From the NCBI GenBank assembly GCA_034231615.1, contig CM067314.1, positions 6,145,001 to 6,209,000 of the forward strand: a DNA stretch of 64,000 bases, read 5' to 3'. The translations under genes were made by a program, and so were the position numbers. Of this stretch, positions 21,676 through 32,510 are shown one piece after another. How positions within the stretch are numbered: position 1 is the first letter of the stretch; every line of letters begins with the position of its first letter. The notes under the pieces were generated by a model. The model ran no database searches. It was not told the DNA's origin and saw only the letters and a list, made by a program, of their open reading frames with translations. Origin of the DNA: Meghimatium bilineatum. Lineage: Eukaryota > Mollusca > Gastropoda > Stylommatophora > Philomycidae.

Positions 21676-24600
21676 GTTGGTACCACAGTTGGCTATCTAG
21701 TAATTAATTCTGAGTAATAACTAGTTTTTGTTTCGAGTAATACCAGTACTGGAGGTTGGTACCACAGTTGGCTATCTAGTAATTAATTCTGAGTAATAAC
21801 TAGTTTTTGTTTCGAGTAATACCAGTACTGGAGGTTGGTACCACAGTTGACTAACTAGTAATTCTGAGTAATAACTAGTTTTTGTTTCGAGTAATACCAG
21901 TACTGGAGGTTGGTACCACAGTTGACTAACTAGTAATTCTGAGTAATAACTAGTTTTTATTCCGAATATTTTAACTCTAGGCCATACACTGTTTTTGTAC
22001 GGTGGGGGGGGGGGGGGGGGGGAAATCACAACCTTCTATCTGGTAAATAGAACGTAAGATTAACCGAAAACGGATGTCTGGGCCATTTTCACAATTAAGA
22101 CGGTGACACAATGCATTTCCATTCTCTGAACTACATCCTGCTGGAAATCTAGTAGAATGATTGTCCTGCTTCAAGAGAGATCCAGCGGGAGTTTGAGAAT
22201 GATCGCTGAAGAAGAACATACGATTTAACTAAACGTTGAGAGGGATGTTGACCATATTCAAGCTAAGTGGTCATATGGTCTATGTGGTCAAAAGTGGTCA
22301 ACATTGATATAATCATATACAGGCATACATAATCAAACTGTCAGAGGGTTTCCGACAAGGTGTAGAGTGCAACAGTAACAAAACCAAGCAGCAATAAGTA
22401 ACATGTTAATGTAACATTGTTACTAAATAAACTAACTACTAAATAGTAAAACTAATGTAAATAGAAATAACGGTTCTTTCCCAAATCTTGTGCCTACTCA
22501 TAGTTTTTTATATAATTGTCCGATCGTAATTGTGTAGTAGTTTGTGAAGTTACTATGCTGGTTCATTTCTATTAGTGAAATGACTGCCTTCCACTGATAT
22601 TTTGTACTTATTAGACATTTTTAAAATGAATACTAAATAAACAATTAGAAGACAAAATTGATGCCTTTGAGATGTGGGTATATAGAAGAATAGGGAGAAC
22701 ATCATGGAAAGAGAAGAAAACAAATAAAGAGGTGCTAAAGACACTTAATATGAAGAAAGAACTATTAAGAGAAATAAAGATCAGGCAAATAAAATACTTT
22801 GGACACATTAAAAGACATGACACCCTATTGAAGACCTTACTTGAGGGTAAAGTCAAAGGGAAGCGAGCAAGAGGTAGGCAGAGATACAAGTGGGAGAGTA
22901 ACATTACACGATGGACAGGTTACAGTCTAGCAGAGTGCACCACCAAGACAAGAGACAGGAGATGTTGGAGATACGTTGCAGCCAACCTTCGTTGCGGAGA
23001 CGGCACTTGATGATGATGAAAATGAATAATATAGGAAATACAGTCATGTATAGAGTTTAGGAAAGGGAGGGGGGTATGATAAGATATGTCCTTATCCTAT
23101 TATGGTCATTTGTGGAATTATATCGTGTCATAATTTAATATCCGGTAAAATTAGCAATTTTAGAATAATCCGTCAACTAATAAGGATGCATTACTGATGT
23201 GCAGAATTTAGGAGGGGGATGGGGTTTTGGGATAGGATTAGGTATAACCCTACTCTTTAACACTCTTCCCTCCTAAATTCTAGAGTTATCCCTTCTCCGG
23301 TACGCATTCGTGGCATTAAATTTAGTTATTTTGTTTTATCTGGCGACAAGGTCTTCTAATGACGTAATTTCATTGACGGCACAGAAATTGTTCCCACTAT
23401 AACACTGGGAATGAACCTGTGCATAAAAACTAACTTCATTCACATTCCGTAAACATGTGAAATATGCTGTAGGCACGCGATCTGGGAAAGAACCAAAATA
23501 AACAAAGGAACAAGGGATTTTTCTACGTTACGGTCCAGACCGTCGCTGTACATTTTTAATAATTAAATAATTGTGTTCTTTTATTTCCTGTCTGTATTTG
23601 TTTCTTGATAAAGATCCCTGTTGGAAAATAACGTTGAAAATGTCATTGTTTCTTTGTTTATTGTTATTTTCATTCCTTCTTTTATCTTCTTTTCTCTTTA
23701 TACCCATGTGTGCCTTGCAGCTTCAGGAGTAGAGTTCTCTTGAGAATGGCTTTTTGTGTACTTCATTGTTTGTTTTCATTTTTTTTTTGTATTTCTGTAA
23801 TCCATCTTCGCACATTCTGTCATTTGCTGTGCATCTTGTCTGTATAGTAATGCTTTTTTGAGTGGCACTGTCTCACGGTTCTCTGGAAGCAGGTGAAAAA
23901 CCGGGCCTTAAATTTTGCCTGTTGTGACTATGTTCTCTAAACCTGCCTGTCTCATGAAGTGGCTAAAAAAAGAAGATTGCCTTTTTCTTATATTGTTGAT
24001 TAAGGTCAGTTTCACATTTGACTCTTTCAACACCTCTACATTAGTTTTTCTGGCAGTCCATGGTATTCTCAGCATTCTTCTGTAGAACCACATTTCTGTT
24101 GCCTCTAATTTCCCACTTCCAGTTTATCTATTACATTACTGGTATTAAATCTACCGGTATTGTAGGCCTAAGCCTAGTACTTATCTCTTACATTAGTGGT
24201 GTTAAATATACTTTTTTGTAAGCTTTTTACCTAACCTAACCTAATACATTACTGGTATTAATTCTCAGACCAAGTGGGGACTACGTGTTTGTATTCATCA
24301 GCGTGACTTCGTAGCTGGAGGGTTTATCATTGACAACATTGTTGAGTCTATGAATGACAGCCAACGAATTCTTGTTGTCATCAGTTCCAGGTTTGCCCTC
24401 AGCAGATGGTGCAACTTTGAGCTGCAGTTATGTCAAAAGTAAGTATAGGCCTATGTCATTTCTAGCCTATAGCCATAATAGAATGCCACTACTGTTGTGT
24501 CAGCAGTTAGTACACCTGTCATGTACACCTGTTATGTCTATATTAGAATGTCACTACTGTTGTGTCAGCAGTTAGTACACCTGTCATGTCTATATTAGAA

Positions 24601-27332
24601 TGTCACTACTGTTGTGTCAGCAGTTAGTACACCTGTCATGTACACCTGTCATGTCAATATTAGAATGTCACTACTGTTGTGTCAGCAGTTAGTACGCCTG
24701 TCATGTACACCTGTCATGTACACCTGTTATGTACACCTGTCATGTCAATATTAGAATGTACTACTGTTGTGTCAGCAGTTAGTACACCTGTCATGTACAT
24801 AATTCAATTTTTGAATATGAATATATATATATAGACCTATTACATAGGGGACTATCACAGTCTTAAAAAAACTTATGTGGGACATTTTGAAAAGAAAGGT
24901 TTGGAAACACTGAGATAGATGATCAAGATTATCAAACCCATAACCCTTCAGTGTCGTAGGGGTGTCACTCTGGAAACATTAACACACAAATTTCACCATG
25001 CCTCTCTGTTATCAGTTCTTTGTTTGAGTGTGGAGAACCTTAATCCTGTCCAGTATTTAATATTATCAATCCAGACTTTCTGCTGATATCCTCTTCTTCT
25101 TTCACCCTCAACTGTTCACTGCAAGATATTTTTTGGAAGGAGAATCGTGCCTCATCACCTGGCCATACCACACAAGTTTGCGACGCTTCACCACTGCCAT
25201 GAGATGTCCTTGTTGGCCTGCAAGAGTATTTATTTTGTTTCTCACAATTATGTTGGTTTTATGTTCTGTATAACAACATTTCTGTGTGCGAAGAGGTTTG
25301 CTTAGTGGTGCCCATCTCATTTCCAAGAGATACAGATACACAGAGGGTTGGTTGGGACATGGGGAAAAAACTGGCAGCAGTAGCTGAAGATAGGACAAGA
25401 TGGAAGACATGGGAACACTGGCAGCAGTAGCTGAAGATAGGACAAGATGGAAAACATGGGGAAAAACTGGCAGCAATAACTGAAGATAGGACAAGATGGA
25501 AGACATGGGGAAAAACTGGCAGCAGTAGCTGAAGATAGGACAAGATGGAAGACATGGGGAAAACTGGCAGCAGTAGCTGAAGATAGGACAAGATGGAAGA
25601 CATGGGGAAAACTGGCAGCAGTAGCTGAAGATAGGACAAGATGGAAGACATGGGGAAAACTGGCAGCAGTAGCTGAAGATAGGACAAGATGGAAGACATG
25701 GGGAAAACTGGCAGCAGTAGCTGAAGATAGGACAAGATGGAAGACATGGGGAAAACTGGCAGCAGTAGCTGAAGATAGGACAAGATGGAAAACATGGGGA
25801 AAAACTGGCAGCAGTAGCTGAAGATAGGACAAGATGGAAGACATGGGGAAAACTGGCAGCAGTAGCTGAAGATAGGACAAGATGGAAGACATGGGGAAAA
25901 CTGGCAGCAGTAGCTGAAGATAGGACAAGATGGAAGACATGGGGAAAACTGGCAGCAGTAGCTGAAGATAGGACAAGATGGAAGACATGGGGAAAAACTG
26001 GCAGCAGTAGCTGAAGATAGGACAAGATGGAAGACATGGGGAAAAACTGGCAGCAGTAGCTGAAGATAGGACAAGATGGAAGACATTTCTTAAGGATGTA
26101 TGCTCCACAGCTAGATAAAATTTGTATAAAAAGACAATATATTATGAATACACAGTGAAATCCCTCTATAGAGCATTCTTTTATTACAAATTCCCTTATA
26201 TAACAACACTTTTCAAAATCCTCAACTAAATTTATTCTATATTGTTTGAATTGTAGAACTATATAACGAATGTATTATATTACATATACTCCGCCGAAGA
26301 CGGATGTGTTGGGTCATTGACACAAATAAAATGGTGACATAATACATTTTCTTTCTCTGGACTACATCCTGCTGGAAATCTAATAGGACCATGGTCCTGC
26401 TACAAGAGAGATCCAACGAGAGTTTGAGAATGAATGCTGAAGAATAATTATTATATATACATTTTGTTGACCAAGTTGTTATAACGGGATTCCACTGTTG
26501 GAACTTGAGTACTGTGATTATTTAATTGTTATATTCAAATAATATTGATACACTAATTAATTTGTTCATATCAACTTTGATTTTTGACGTGATAGCCTAT
26601 GTTTACATATCAAATATTTTAATTATTCACAATGGCTGTTCTTTTCAGGTAAAATATTTTTTCTAGAAAGCCTTCTCTATGGATCTTCTAAATTTCTCAC
26701 AATTCTGGGCGAGTTAACTTGCCGCAGATAGGGACATGTTTAAATAATCTGAGTTGTCTCTTATTCATTGTTGTTGTGGGCAACCTTTACCCCTGCTTCA
26801 GAGAAACATTTTTAATTTTTCAATTCTGTTATGTCTCTTTATACGGCCAAAACAACTCAGTTTTTTAAAATTATAATGTTTAAAAATCAACCATCTTCAT
26901 CGTTCACTGTCCATGGTATTCTCAATATCCTTCTGTAATATCTCATTTCGAAGGCAGCTATTCTCTTTGCCACTGATTTATTATATGAGTGTCCATGTTT
27001 CACAGCCATAATTTGCTACTAGAAATATGCTTATTTTTCTTATTCAACACCTTATTCATAATGGCTGTACTTATAAATCTCATTATCATGATTTATTTGT
27101 CTACAGTCATGTTATCAACCATGACCTGCCATCCCTGATTGTCATCAAGCTGGATCAGATTGAATCACGTGACATGAGCGCTTTCATGATGGCACTCTAT
27201 AATACAACCAGTTTCCTGGAGTGGCCTTCAGATTCAGAGGAATTGGAAACATTCTGGAAACGTTTAGAGAGAAGTTTAAAAACTTTGATCAACACACAGA
27301 TACATGCCACAAGTGTGAAATGTATAGAATAG
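19543..27332 (+). CDS. Toll-like receptor (LRR, transmembrane, TIR), three coding exons
   Basis: Single-pass innate immune receptor. Exons 19543-21675, 24269-24438 and 27107-27332 join without frame break to 842 residues. Order: signal peptide (about 1-18, LVFAVFMTILGMC), a linker, a Cys-rich start (CRC at 148-150), LRRs to about 580 with NxxxxIxxxAF-type repeats, one C-terminal LRR cap (CDCNLRW at 584 to Cys 629), a transmembrane helix (about 635-658), then a TIR domain from 688. TIR box 1 is YDLFVVYCSDD, box 2 is LRVCIHQRDFVAGG (716-729), and box 3 is FW at 817-818. The BB loop has Ala where many vertebrate TLRs have Pro, as in fly Toll. A single LRRCT cap places it among single-cysteine-cluster TLRs. 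No orthologue number can be assigned. Intron 1 is 2.6 kb and intron 2 is 2.7 kb; both are full of repeats. Confidence 0.93.
21661..21960 (+). repeat. 79-bp tandem array containing the TLR exon 1 donor, 4 copies
   Basis: Copies repeat the exon end ATACCAGTACTGGAG followed by GTTGGTACCACAGTTG, so the donor GAG|GTTGGT occurs at 21676, 21755, 21834 and 21909. Spacing is 79, 79 and 75 bp; the shorter one lost AATT. Only the first donor joins exon 2 without including an in-frame stop. Confidence 0.95.
22004..22022. repeat. poly(G) tract
   Basis: Uninterrupted run of about 19 G after GGT. Similar G or C runs occur near 27478, 29593, 34650, 48471, 54251, 60750 and 60811. Lengths may be unreliable. 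Confidence 0.9.
22060..22222 (+). mobile_element. SINE-A copy (TLR intron 1)
   Basis: About 160 bp: CCGAAAACGGATGTCTGGG, GCATTTCCATTCTCTGAAC, TACATCCTGCTGGAAATC, AGCGGGAGTTTGAGAATG and a GCTGAAGAAGAA tail. Same family as 26290-26447, 39234-39393, 40735-40903 (minus), 56790-56925 and 61200-61365. Confidence 0.88.
22223..22614. other. TLR intron 1 spacer
   Basis: Nothing recognised beyond a short GGTCAT/GTGGTCA repeat near 22240-22300. Confidence 0.5.
22615..23012 (+). mobile_element. LINE-R 3' coding tail (TLR intron 1)
   Basis: The best preserved tail of this family: [79 protein letters not shown] and WRYVAANLRCGDGT, then stop and GATGATGAAAATGA. One frame of 112 codons is open. Confidence 0.88.
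23203..23281. repeat. perfect 14-bp inverted repeat (hairpin)
   Basis: AGAATTTAGGAGGG at 23203-23216 is the exact complement of CCCTCCTAAATTCT at 23268-23281, with a 51-base loop. Could be a remnant of a small TIR element or a hairpin in the intron RNA. Confidence 0.85.
23590..23720. repeat. interspersed repeat with ACGTTGAAAATG core (short copy)
   Basis: TTCTTGATAAAGATCCCTGT then GGAAAATAACGTTGAAAATG resembles the core of 4335-4560 and 58455-58800. Confidence 0.45.
23690..23880 (-). mobile_element. LINE-K 3' tail
   Basis: Minus strand shows the decayed R..C.KMDYRNTKK and ENSTPEA tail equivalent to EIKEATETS...REL-HP at 17340-17430. Confidence 0.65.
23895..24115 (-). mobile_element. LINE-M internal fragment
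   Basis: Reads MWFYRRMLRIPWTARKTN, VEVLKESNVKLTLINNIRKR and MRQAGLENIVTTGKI. Same block as 34254-34440 on the plus strand. Confidence 0.85.
24269..24438 (+). CDS. TLR exon 2: TIR box 2
   Basis: 170 nt. The acceptor TTAATTCTCAG is followed by ACC AAG TGG. Encodes LRVCIHQRDFVAGGF, IIDNIVESMNDSQRI, LVVISSRFALSRWCNFELQ and ends AA|GTAAGT in phase 2. The conserved SRWC-FEL segment of TIR domains is intact. A 52-bp tandem array begins about 32 bp beyond the donor. Confidence 0.93.
24470..24801. repeat. minisatellite, about 52-bp unit plus a 13-bp sub-repeat, 5 copies
   Basis: Units carry ATTAGAATGTCACTACTGTT and GTGTCAGCAGTTAGTACACC; copies differ in the number of TACACCTGTCATG sub-repeats. Starts about 32 bp beyond the TLR exon 2 donor. 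Confidence 0.94.
24860..25345 (-). mobile_element. LINE-V 3' coding tail (TLR intron 2)
   Basis: Reads CYTEHKTNIIVRNKINTLAG, HLMAVVKRRKLVWYGQVMR and HDSPSKK, then a frameshifted VEGERRRGYQQKV basic tail. The neighbouring 47-bp array lies immediately on its 5' side, possibly within the element. Confidence 0.85.
25355..26095. repeat. minisatellite, 47-49-bp unit, about 15 copies (TLR intron 2)
   Basis: Unit includes CTGGCAGCAGTAGCTGAAG and ATAGGACAAGATGGAAGACA. Length varies by the number of A in GGGGAAAA(A). Frames of 260-309 codons on the minus strand, alternating SCPIFSYCCQF and LVLSSATAAS, are artefacts of the indel-bearing array. Confidence 0.98.
26152..26505. mobile_element. TIR MITE split by a SINE-A (TLR intron 2)
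   Basis: Left end CAGTGAAATCCCTCTATAGA and right end TTATAACGGGATTCCACTG form terminal inverted repeats. A second copy in the other orientation is at 42855-43018. The SINE-A at about 26290-26447 interrupts it. The end CAGTGGAATCCC is reminiscent of Tigger/pogo MITEs. Confidence 0.78.
26290..26447 (+). mobile_element. SINE-A nested in the MITE
   Basis: CCGCCGAAGACGGATGTGTT, CTGGACTACATCCTGCTGG, GAGAGTTTGAGAATGAATG and GCTGAAGAA tail. About 158 bp. Confidence 0.88.
27107..27332 (+). CDS. TLR exon 3: TIR C-terminal part and stop
   Basis: The acceptor TTTGTCTACAG is followed by T, completing Asn, then HVINHDLPSLIVIKLD, MSAFMMALYNTTSFLEWP, and FWKRLERSLK (box 3). The stop TAG is at 27330-27332. 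An overlapping frame to 27415 is not conserved and is ignored. AATAAA-like hexamers occur downstream, but the poly(A) site is not assigned. Confidence 0.93.
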
Positions 27333-27659
27333 TACCAGAGTGCACTTTGAATGTGGGAGAAAATGTAGCGTGTGAAATAAAAGGAGAGAAAAAATTCAAT
27401 GAAACATTTCCTTGACGCCAAAGATAAACTGACTTATGACAGCTATTAGCAGGACACAGTTTTCCCACAAGGAGTGGGGGGGGGGGATGAGAACTGTTCA
27501 TAAATTATATCATCAATTCTTTGCTAATTTTCTAGACCTTCCACAGTCAACAACTGTGTAGAATTCAGGGACTCCATCTACCTATCAATAACTGTCAGGA
27601 ATTCAGGCACCCAACTCGCTGATTTACCAGTATGTCCAAAAAATATTCATCACTTACCA

Positions 27660-28245
27660 CCTCCCTAAAAGAAATTTTGAGTAATAAATTCTGATAAAAA
27701 TTTTCAGTAATAAATTACGAGAAAAATTTTCAGTAATAAATTATGATAAAAATTGTCAGTAATAAATTCTGATAAAAATTTTCAGTAATAAATTATGATA
27801 AAAATTTTCAGTAATAAATTATGATAACAAATTTTCAGAAATAAATTATGATGAATATTTTCAGTAATAAATTGTGATAAAAATTGTAATAAATTATAAC
27901 ATTTTCAGTAATAAATTATGATAAAAATTTTCAATAATAAATTATTATAAAAATTTTAAGTAATAAATATTATATAAATTTTCAGTAATAAATTATGATA
28001 CAAATTTTCACTAATAAATTATGATAAACATTTTCTGTAATAAATTAGACTCCTATGAAAAAAATATTTAGTTAACATCATGATAAAACTTTTCGGTAAT
28101 AAATTAGGATAAAAATTTTCAGTAATAAATTATGATACAAATTCTCACTTATAAATTATGATAAACATTTTCAGTAATAAATTATGATACAAATTTTCTG
28201 TAATAAATTATGATACAAATTTTCTGTAATAAATTATGATAAAAA
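27660..28245. repeat. degenerate AT-rich minisatellite, about 26-27-bp unit, about 21 copies
   Basis: Units of TTTTCAGTAATAAATTATGA plus TAAAAA with many point changes and indels, more diverged than the other arrays in the window. Starts about 330 bp downstream of the TLR stop. Confidence 0.95.
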
Positions 28246-28453
28246 TGCCTGATTTATTTAACATTTAAAAATAATATTTCACATTTAAACAATTTAATTG
28301 CTGCATAAAGAACAGTACAGTTTATATCAATTTTTGTCAACCACTCTCCCCCTTGTACAACAGCTCTCCCCCTTGTCAACAGCTGTCAGTCTTTTTCAGA
28401 TCATCCCCTAATTATTGATATAATTTATTGACAATTCTTAAGTGCCCAGCTGC

Positions 28454-28553
28454 CTAGTCAATAGCTGGACTAGAAACCACACAACTAGCATCACCTACCA
28501 CACCTAGTCAATAGCTGGACTAGGAACCACACAACTAGCATCACCTACCACAG
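28454..28553. repeat. 50-bp duplication
   Basis: Two nearly identical units containing CTAGTCAATAGCTGGACTAG and CACACAACTAGCATCACC. Confidence 0.93.
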
Positions 28554-28559
28554 TTGCAC

Positions 28560-29350
28560 AGTACTGATGGCAACATTCCTCAGCCTTCCTAGAGAATGAG
28601 CACTTGTAGAGTGACTCACCACCACATTGCCCCCACTCCCACTTGAAGTATGTTCTAATGAACAAGGCTTAAGAAACTTGACAAGAAAAGAGCAATGCTG
28701 AAGATAATTGTGAAAATTTCATAAAATATTTTAAGGTTTTACAACAAAACATCTGAAAACCATCAAACGGCCATCCTTATTCCTTTGACTGCATAACTTG
28801 CCCAACTGATTCGCTATAACCAATTTCTCCAGTTTTTATTTTATATTAGGGATAGTTTCTACTGCATGTCACAAGACATTGCTTACCTCATTGCTTGAAA
28901 ACATTGTGACATTATGTGTTCTGGTCAGACCTCCAAATGTTTGGATCAAATGCCTCATAAACGCCTGAGGGGTATCTTTTCAACAAAAATGGGATTCAAT
29001 AAAACGTATCAATCCTGTACAAGATTAAAATATTGTAAATCACTCAAATTAACACAAATGTGATATTTCAATAAGAAGTCATTTATGTAGCACAAAAATC
29101 AATGGGTAAAAATATATTCACAAACACAATACAGACGGCCTAACATCAACAGATGGAATGTTGAATGACAGGATCACATGAAAGATTATGCACTAAGTAA
29201 AGCATAAACAGCTATATAAAATAAACTCTGTTGGAATGAAGATGAAACACAACACAAAGAAAATAGGATGTATGACTGTCAGAATTTCCTCACCATTCAA
29301 TACTTCATACGTAGATATTATTTGTTATGTGTTATAGGTATGAATTATTT
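28560..29350. other. interval without recognised gene
   Basis: No domain, array or mobile element recognised. Confidence 0.5.
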
Positions 29351-29352
29351 TT

Positions 29353-29628
29353 TTGGCAGTATGATCGCAGTCCAACCCCGTATGTATCAATTAGTGCCTA
29401 CCTGTGTGATTATTTCCCTTGCCTATGTTTATCAGTTTATCATTTACTAATTTAAATATAATTATATTTAGGGTTATACATTACTAATCCTAACCCTAAA
29501 AATGAATATGTCAATTAATTATTGATATAATATTTAGATCAATTAACCACAAAATTCGTAGGTAGGCACTAATGGGAAACAAGAATGAAAATGGGGGGGG
29601 GGCATGGTTGAACTGAGATTATAGTACC
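29353..29628 (+). mobile_element. TIR MITE family 3, copy 1
   Basis: Left GGCAGTATGATCGCAGTCC and right end GAGATTATAGTACC are degenerate TIRs. The interior carries TTAGTGCCTACCTGTGTGAT, CTAATCCTAACCCTAAA and CGTAGGTAGGCACTAATGGG, shared with 38705-38997 and 54424-54708. Confidence 0.85.
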
Positions 29629-29889
29629 ATTATTTCTACCCAATATCTTACAAATATTACTTCATAAAAGATAAATGCCTTTTGATTGAAACGTCACGTT
29701 TGTGTTTTTGGGATATCTTCTGTGTACATTTCAACTCATGATCGTGATATTTTTATCATGTGTAGTGTACTTCACTCATCTGATATCCCCTCTCGAGGGC
29801 TGTCTACATAGGCTGAGTGAACTTTACCCTTAAGGTCAACACATAAAAATAATACATTCACTTATCTCCAATTTTTCCTTACTTCTTTC

Positions 29890-30290
29890 TATTTTGTATG
29901 ATAAAGGAAGAATGAAAGATATGTTGCAAGCAGTAAACACCAAAGGAGCAAATCATTAAAAAAAATACAAGAGTGATCAAGGACAAGGCTGGAAACACCC
30001 GGACAGAACAAATGATAGTAAGCTAATGTGGAGAGAGTATTGCAAAGAAATGTACACAGAATCATCACAAAATAATTCAGCAGATCAACCACACATTGAA
30101 AGAAACACACAGGAACCATCAAAAAAGAAATATGCGCAGCAATTGACAGATTGAAGAAGGGAAAACCTGCTGAGTGAGATGAAATAACAGCTGAAAATTA
30201 TTCAAGCAGGAGGCAAGAAAAGCATTAACATCTTTTAGGGAGTCTATCAGTTATGGTCTGATTCACCACAGAAACCTGGCTAAAAGAGAG
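29890..30290 (+). mobile_element. LINE fragment upstream of RT domain
   Basis: Reads DSKLMWREYCKEMYTESSQN and, after frameshifts, RLKKGKPAE.DEITAE, the segment ahead of RT where LINEs have LKNGKAAGxDGIPAE. Very decayed. Confidence 0.65.
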
Positions 30291-30495
30291 GAATGTTTTG
30301 TGTTCTGGTTTACAGATTGATTGCAATATTTGTGTCTTTCTGGATGATAAATCCAATTTAAACATGGTTTTGGGTCAAATTGATATGAAATAAAAATGTT
30401 AGCACAACCCTCAAATCTTAGTCACTTCTTATGACGTGCATGACAGGTCACTGTTTCAACTCTTTGCTTCCCTTTTGGCTCGGCAACATGTATGG

Positions 30496-30499
<4 letters not shown>

Positions 30500-30551
<52 letters not shown>
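30500..30551. repeat. (AT)n microsatellite
   Basis: About 26 AT units. Confidence 0.98.
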
Positions 30552-30554
<3 letters not shown>

Positions 30555-30619
30555 TCCCACAAATGGCAGATGTTTTGCAGAGCTGAGCATAAATGGGTAT
30601 GTTCTCTGTGCCATGATGC

Positions 30620-30765
30620 CAGTTTCTGTCAAGGATTTTGTTCCATATAATTTTCTGTCAAGAATTTGTTCCATATGATTTTCTGTCAAGAATTTGTTCC
30701 ATATGATTTTCTGTCAAGAATTTGTTCCATATGATTTTCTGTCAAGAATTTGTTCCATATGATTG
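30620..30765. repeat. minisatellite, 28-bp unit, 5 copies
   Basis: Unit GATTTTCTGTCAAGAATTTG plus TTCCATAT; the first copies have GGA or ATA variants. Confidence 0.95.
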
Positions 30766-31075
30766 TTGTATACAGGTTGGCTCACACAGGACTTTATTAG
30801 TCAGGATGTCCTAGACATTGTCCACGATTCACATCCATATATTACCACTAGGAATGTGCGGACTCTAAGGAAATTAGTTTTGTTATTTTTTTGCAACCCA
30901 GCATTGTTTTTCATTTGAATAAGTTTATTTGATGCAACGGCGAACCTCTGTCTGACTTCTTCATAGCAATCCCTATTGTTGCTTATAAGAGAACTATGGT
31001 ATTCGGAACTAATAACTTGTTCTAGTTCTAGTATGATCTGTCTGCATCTACAAATATGGAGTTTACAATGAAGAT

Positions 31076-31602
31076 ATGACTGAATTCTAAAGTAGACATT
31101 TCATGTGACTGAATTCTAAAGTAGACATTTCATGTGACTGAATTCTAAAGTAGACATTTCATGTGACTGAATTCTAAAGTAGACATTTCATGTGACTGAA
31201 TTCTAAAGTAGACAATTCATGTGACTGAATTCTAAAGTAGACATTTCATGTGACTGAATTCTAAAGTAGACATTTCATGTGACTGAATTCTAAAGTAGAC
31301 ATTTCATGTGACTGAATTCTAAAGTAGACAACTCATGTGACTGAATTCTAAAGTAGACATTTCATGTGACTGAATTCTAAAGTAGACAATTCATGTGACT
31401 GAATTCTAAAGTAGACATTTCATGTGACTGAATTCTAAAGTAGACATTTCACGTGACTGAATTTTAAAGTAGACAATTCATGTGACTGAATTCTAAAGTA
31501 GACATTTCATGTGACTGAATTCTAAAGTAAATATTTCATGTGACTGAATTCTAAAGTAGACATTTCATGTGACTGAATTCTAAAGTAGACATTTCCATTA
31601 TC
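31076..31602. repeat. minisatellite, 29-bp unit, about 18 copies
   Basis: Unit GTGACTGAATTCTAAAGTAG plus ACATTTCAT. Near-identical copies with ACAATTCAT and ACAACTCAT variants. Each unit contains a GAATTC site, so an EcoRI digest would collapse it. Confidence 0.98.
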
Positions 31603-31860
31603 TTTGTTGAAACATTAGTTTTGGGTCAAGTAAACTGAACATCTTTTGTATCACTTTTATAGTGCCTGTAAAACCTGTGTTGACAGAGCTGAAATTTGGG
31701 AGGAATGAATAAGAACAGTCATGTATGTCATAATAGCTGACTAAGGAGATTTAGAGAGCGGGTGGAGTTGGCTGTCATGTCAAAGATCATAGTGATTTAA
31801 TGATCGTACTAATGTGGATGTACATATAAATTCAAGTAGGAAGCAAGAGGATAAATAAAA
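31603..31860. other. spacer
   Basis: No recognised feature. Confidence 0.5.
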
Positions 31861-31861
31861 A

Positions 31862-32025
31862 ATTCTTGAGACCAATGGGAATTGAACCAGTCCGTTCTGA
31901 CTGCACCAAATCACCTGGCAACTAGAGTAAACGGTTTTTTTCATGATCGACTAACAGTATCTCCAAAAAATGATGCGTTTTGTCAAGACATTCAAACTGT
32001 ATGCTAAAGTTACTTAGAACGGACC
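31862..32025 (-). mobile_element. tRNA-related SINE, family 3, copy 1
   Basis: Minus strand has a B-box-like GGACTGGTTCAATTCCC. Shares AACTGTG..CTCAAGTCACT-type and CATCAAGACATTCAAACTG-type blocks with 58930-59095 (both carry TTTATCAAGACATTCAAACT or close variants). Confidence 0.72.
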
Positions 32026-32399
32026 AATCGAAACAAGGACTATTACAAAAATAACGAACAACCCGTACAAGTATTGAAGTATACTCTATCATTAGTGGTG
32101 CAAGATTTTTTGCGGTTACTAGAATGTCACAGCCAAAAACGATGACACTAAATAGGCACTGTTTTCGTCTTATCCATTTTGTTATAATTGTTTTTATCAT
32201 CTTTTTATTATTAGTAGTAGAGATTTGTAATACATATTTACTTATTCGCTATAATTACTTCTGTTCTCATTATTCATCATGTCAGGTATTTTTATAACAG
32301 AGCTTTTATACATTTTTGGACAAATTTAAACAAGATCATATGTGAAAGTAAATATGCTTTCAAAATAGGCAAAAAATTGCCAAATATTTCTTTTTCTGC

Positions 32400-32510
32400 G
32401 TTCGTTCTCAAACTCGATTGGTAAATTGTAGTCTAGAGAACGGAATACATTATGTCATGGTCTAAAGTCTTGTTGAAATATCTGCACCCTTCAGCCTGAC
32501 AAATCCAAGT
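32400..32510 (-). repeat. SINE-B-like fragment
   Basis: GTTCTCAAACTCGATTGG, TAGTCTAGAGAACGGAAT and CTTCAGCCTGACA align to the SINE-B segment at 7905-8071 read on the opposite strand. Confidence 0.7.

Noticed and set aside
21676..21717. TLR ending at 21717 as a complete gene
   Set aside because: That frame reads into the intron; TIR boxes 2 and 3 are found on downstream exons in matching phase.
25108..26108. Three overlapping minus-strand frames of 263-309 codons
   Set aside because: Produced by a 47-49-bp array; the peptide switches between the three frames of the same unit.
27221..27415. 64-codon frame overlapping the last TLR exon
   Set aside because: Different frame from the conserved TIR sequence.
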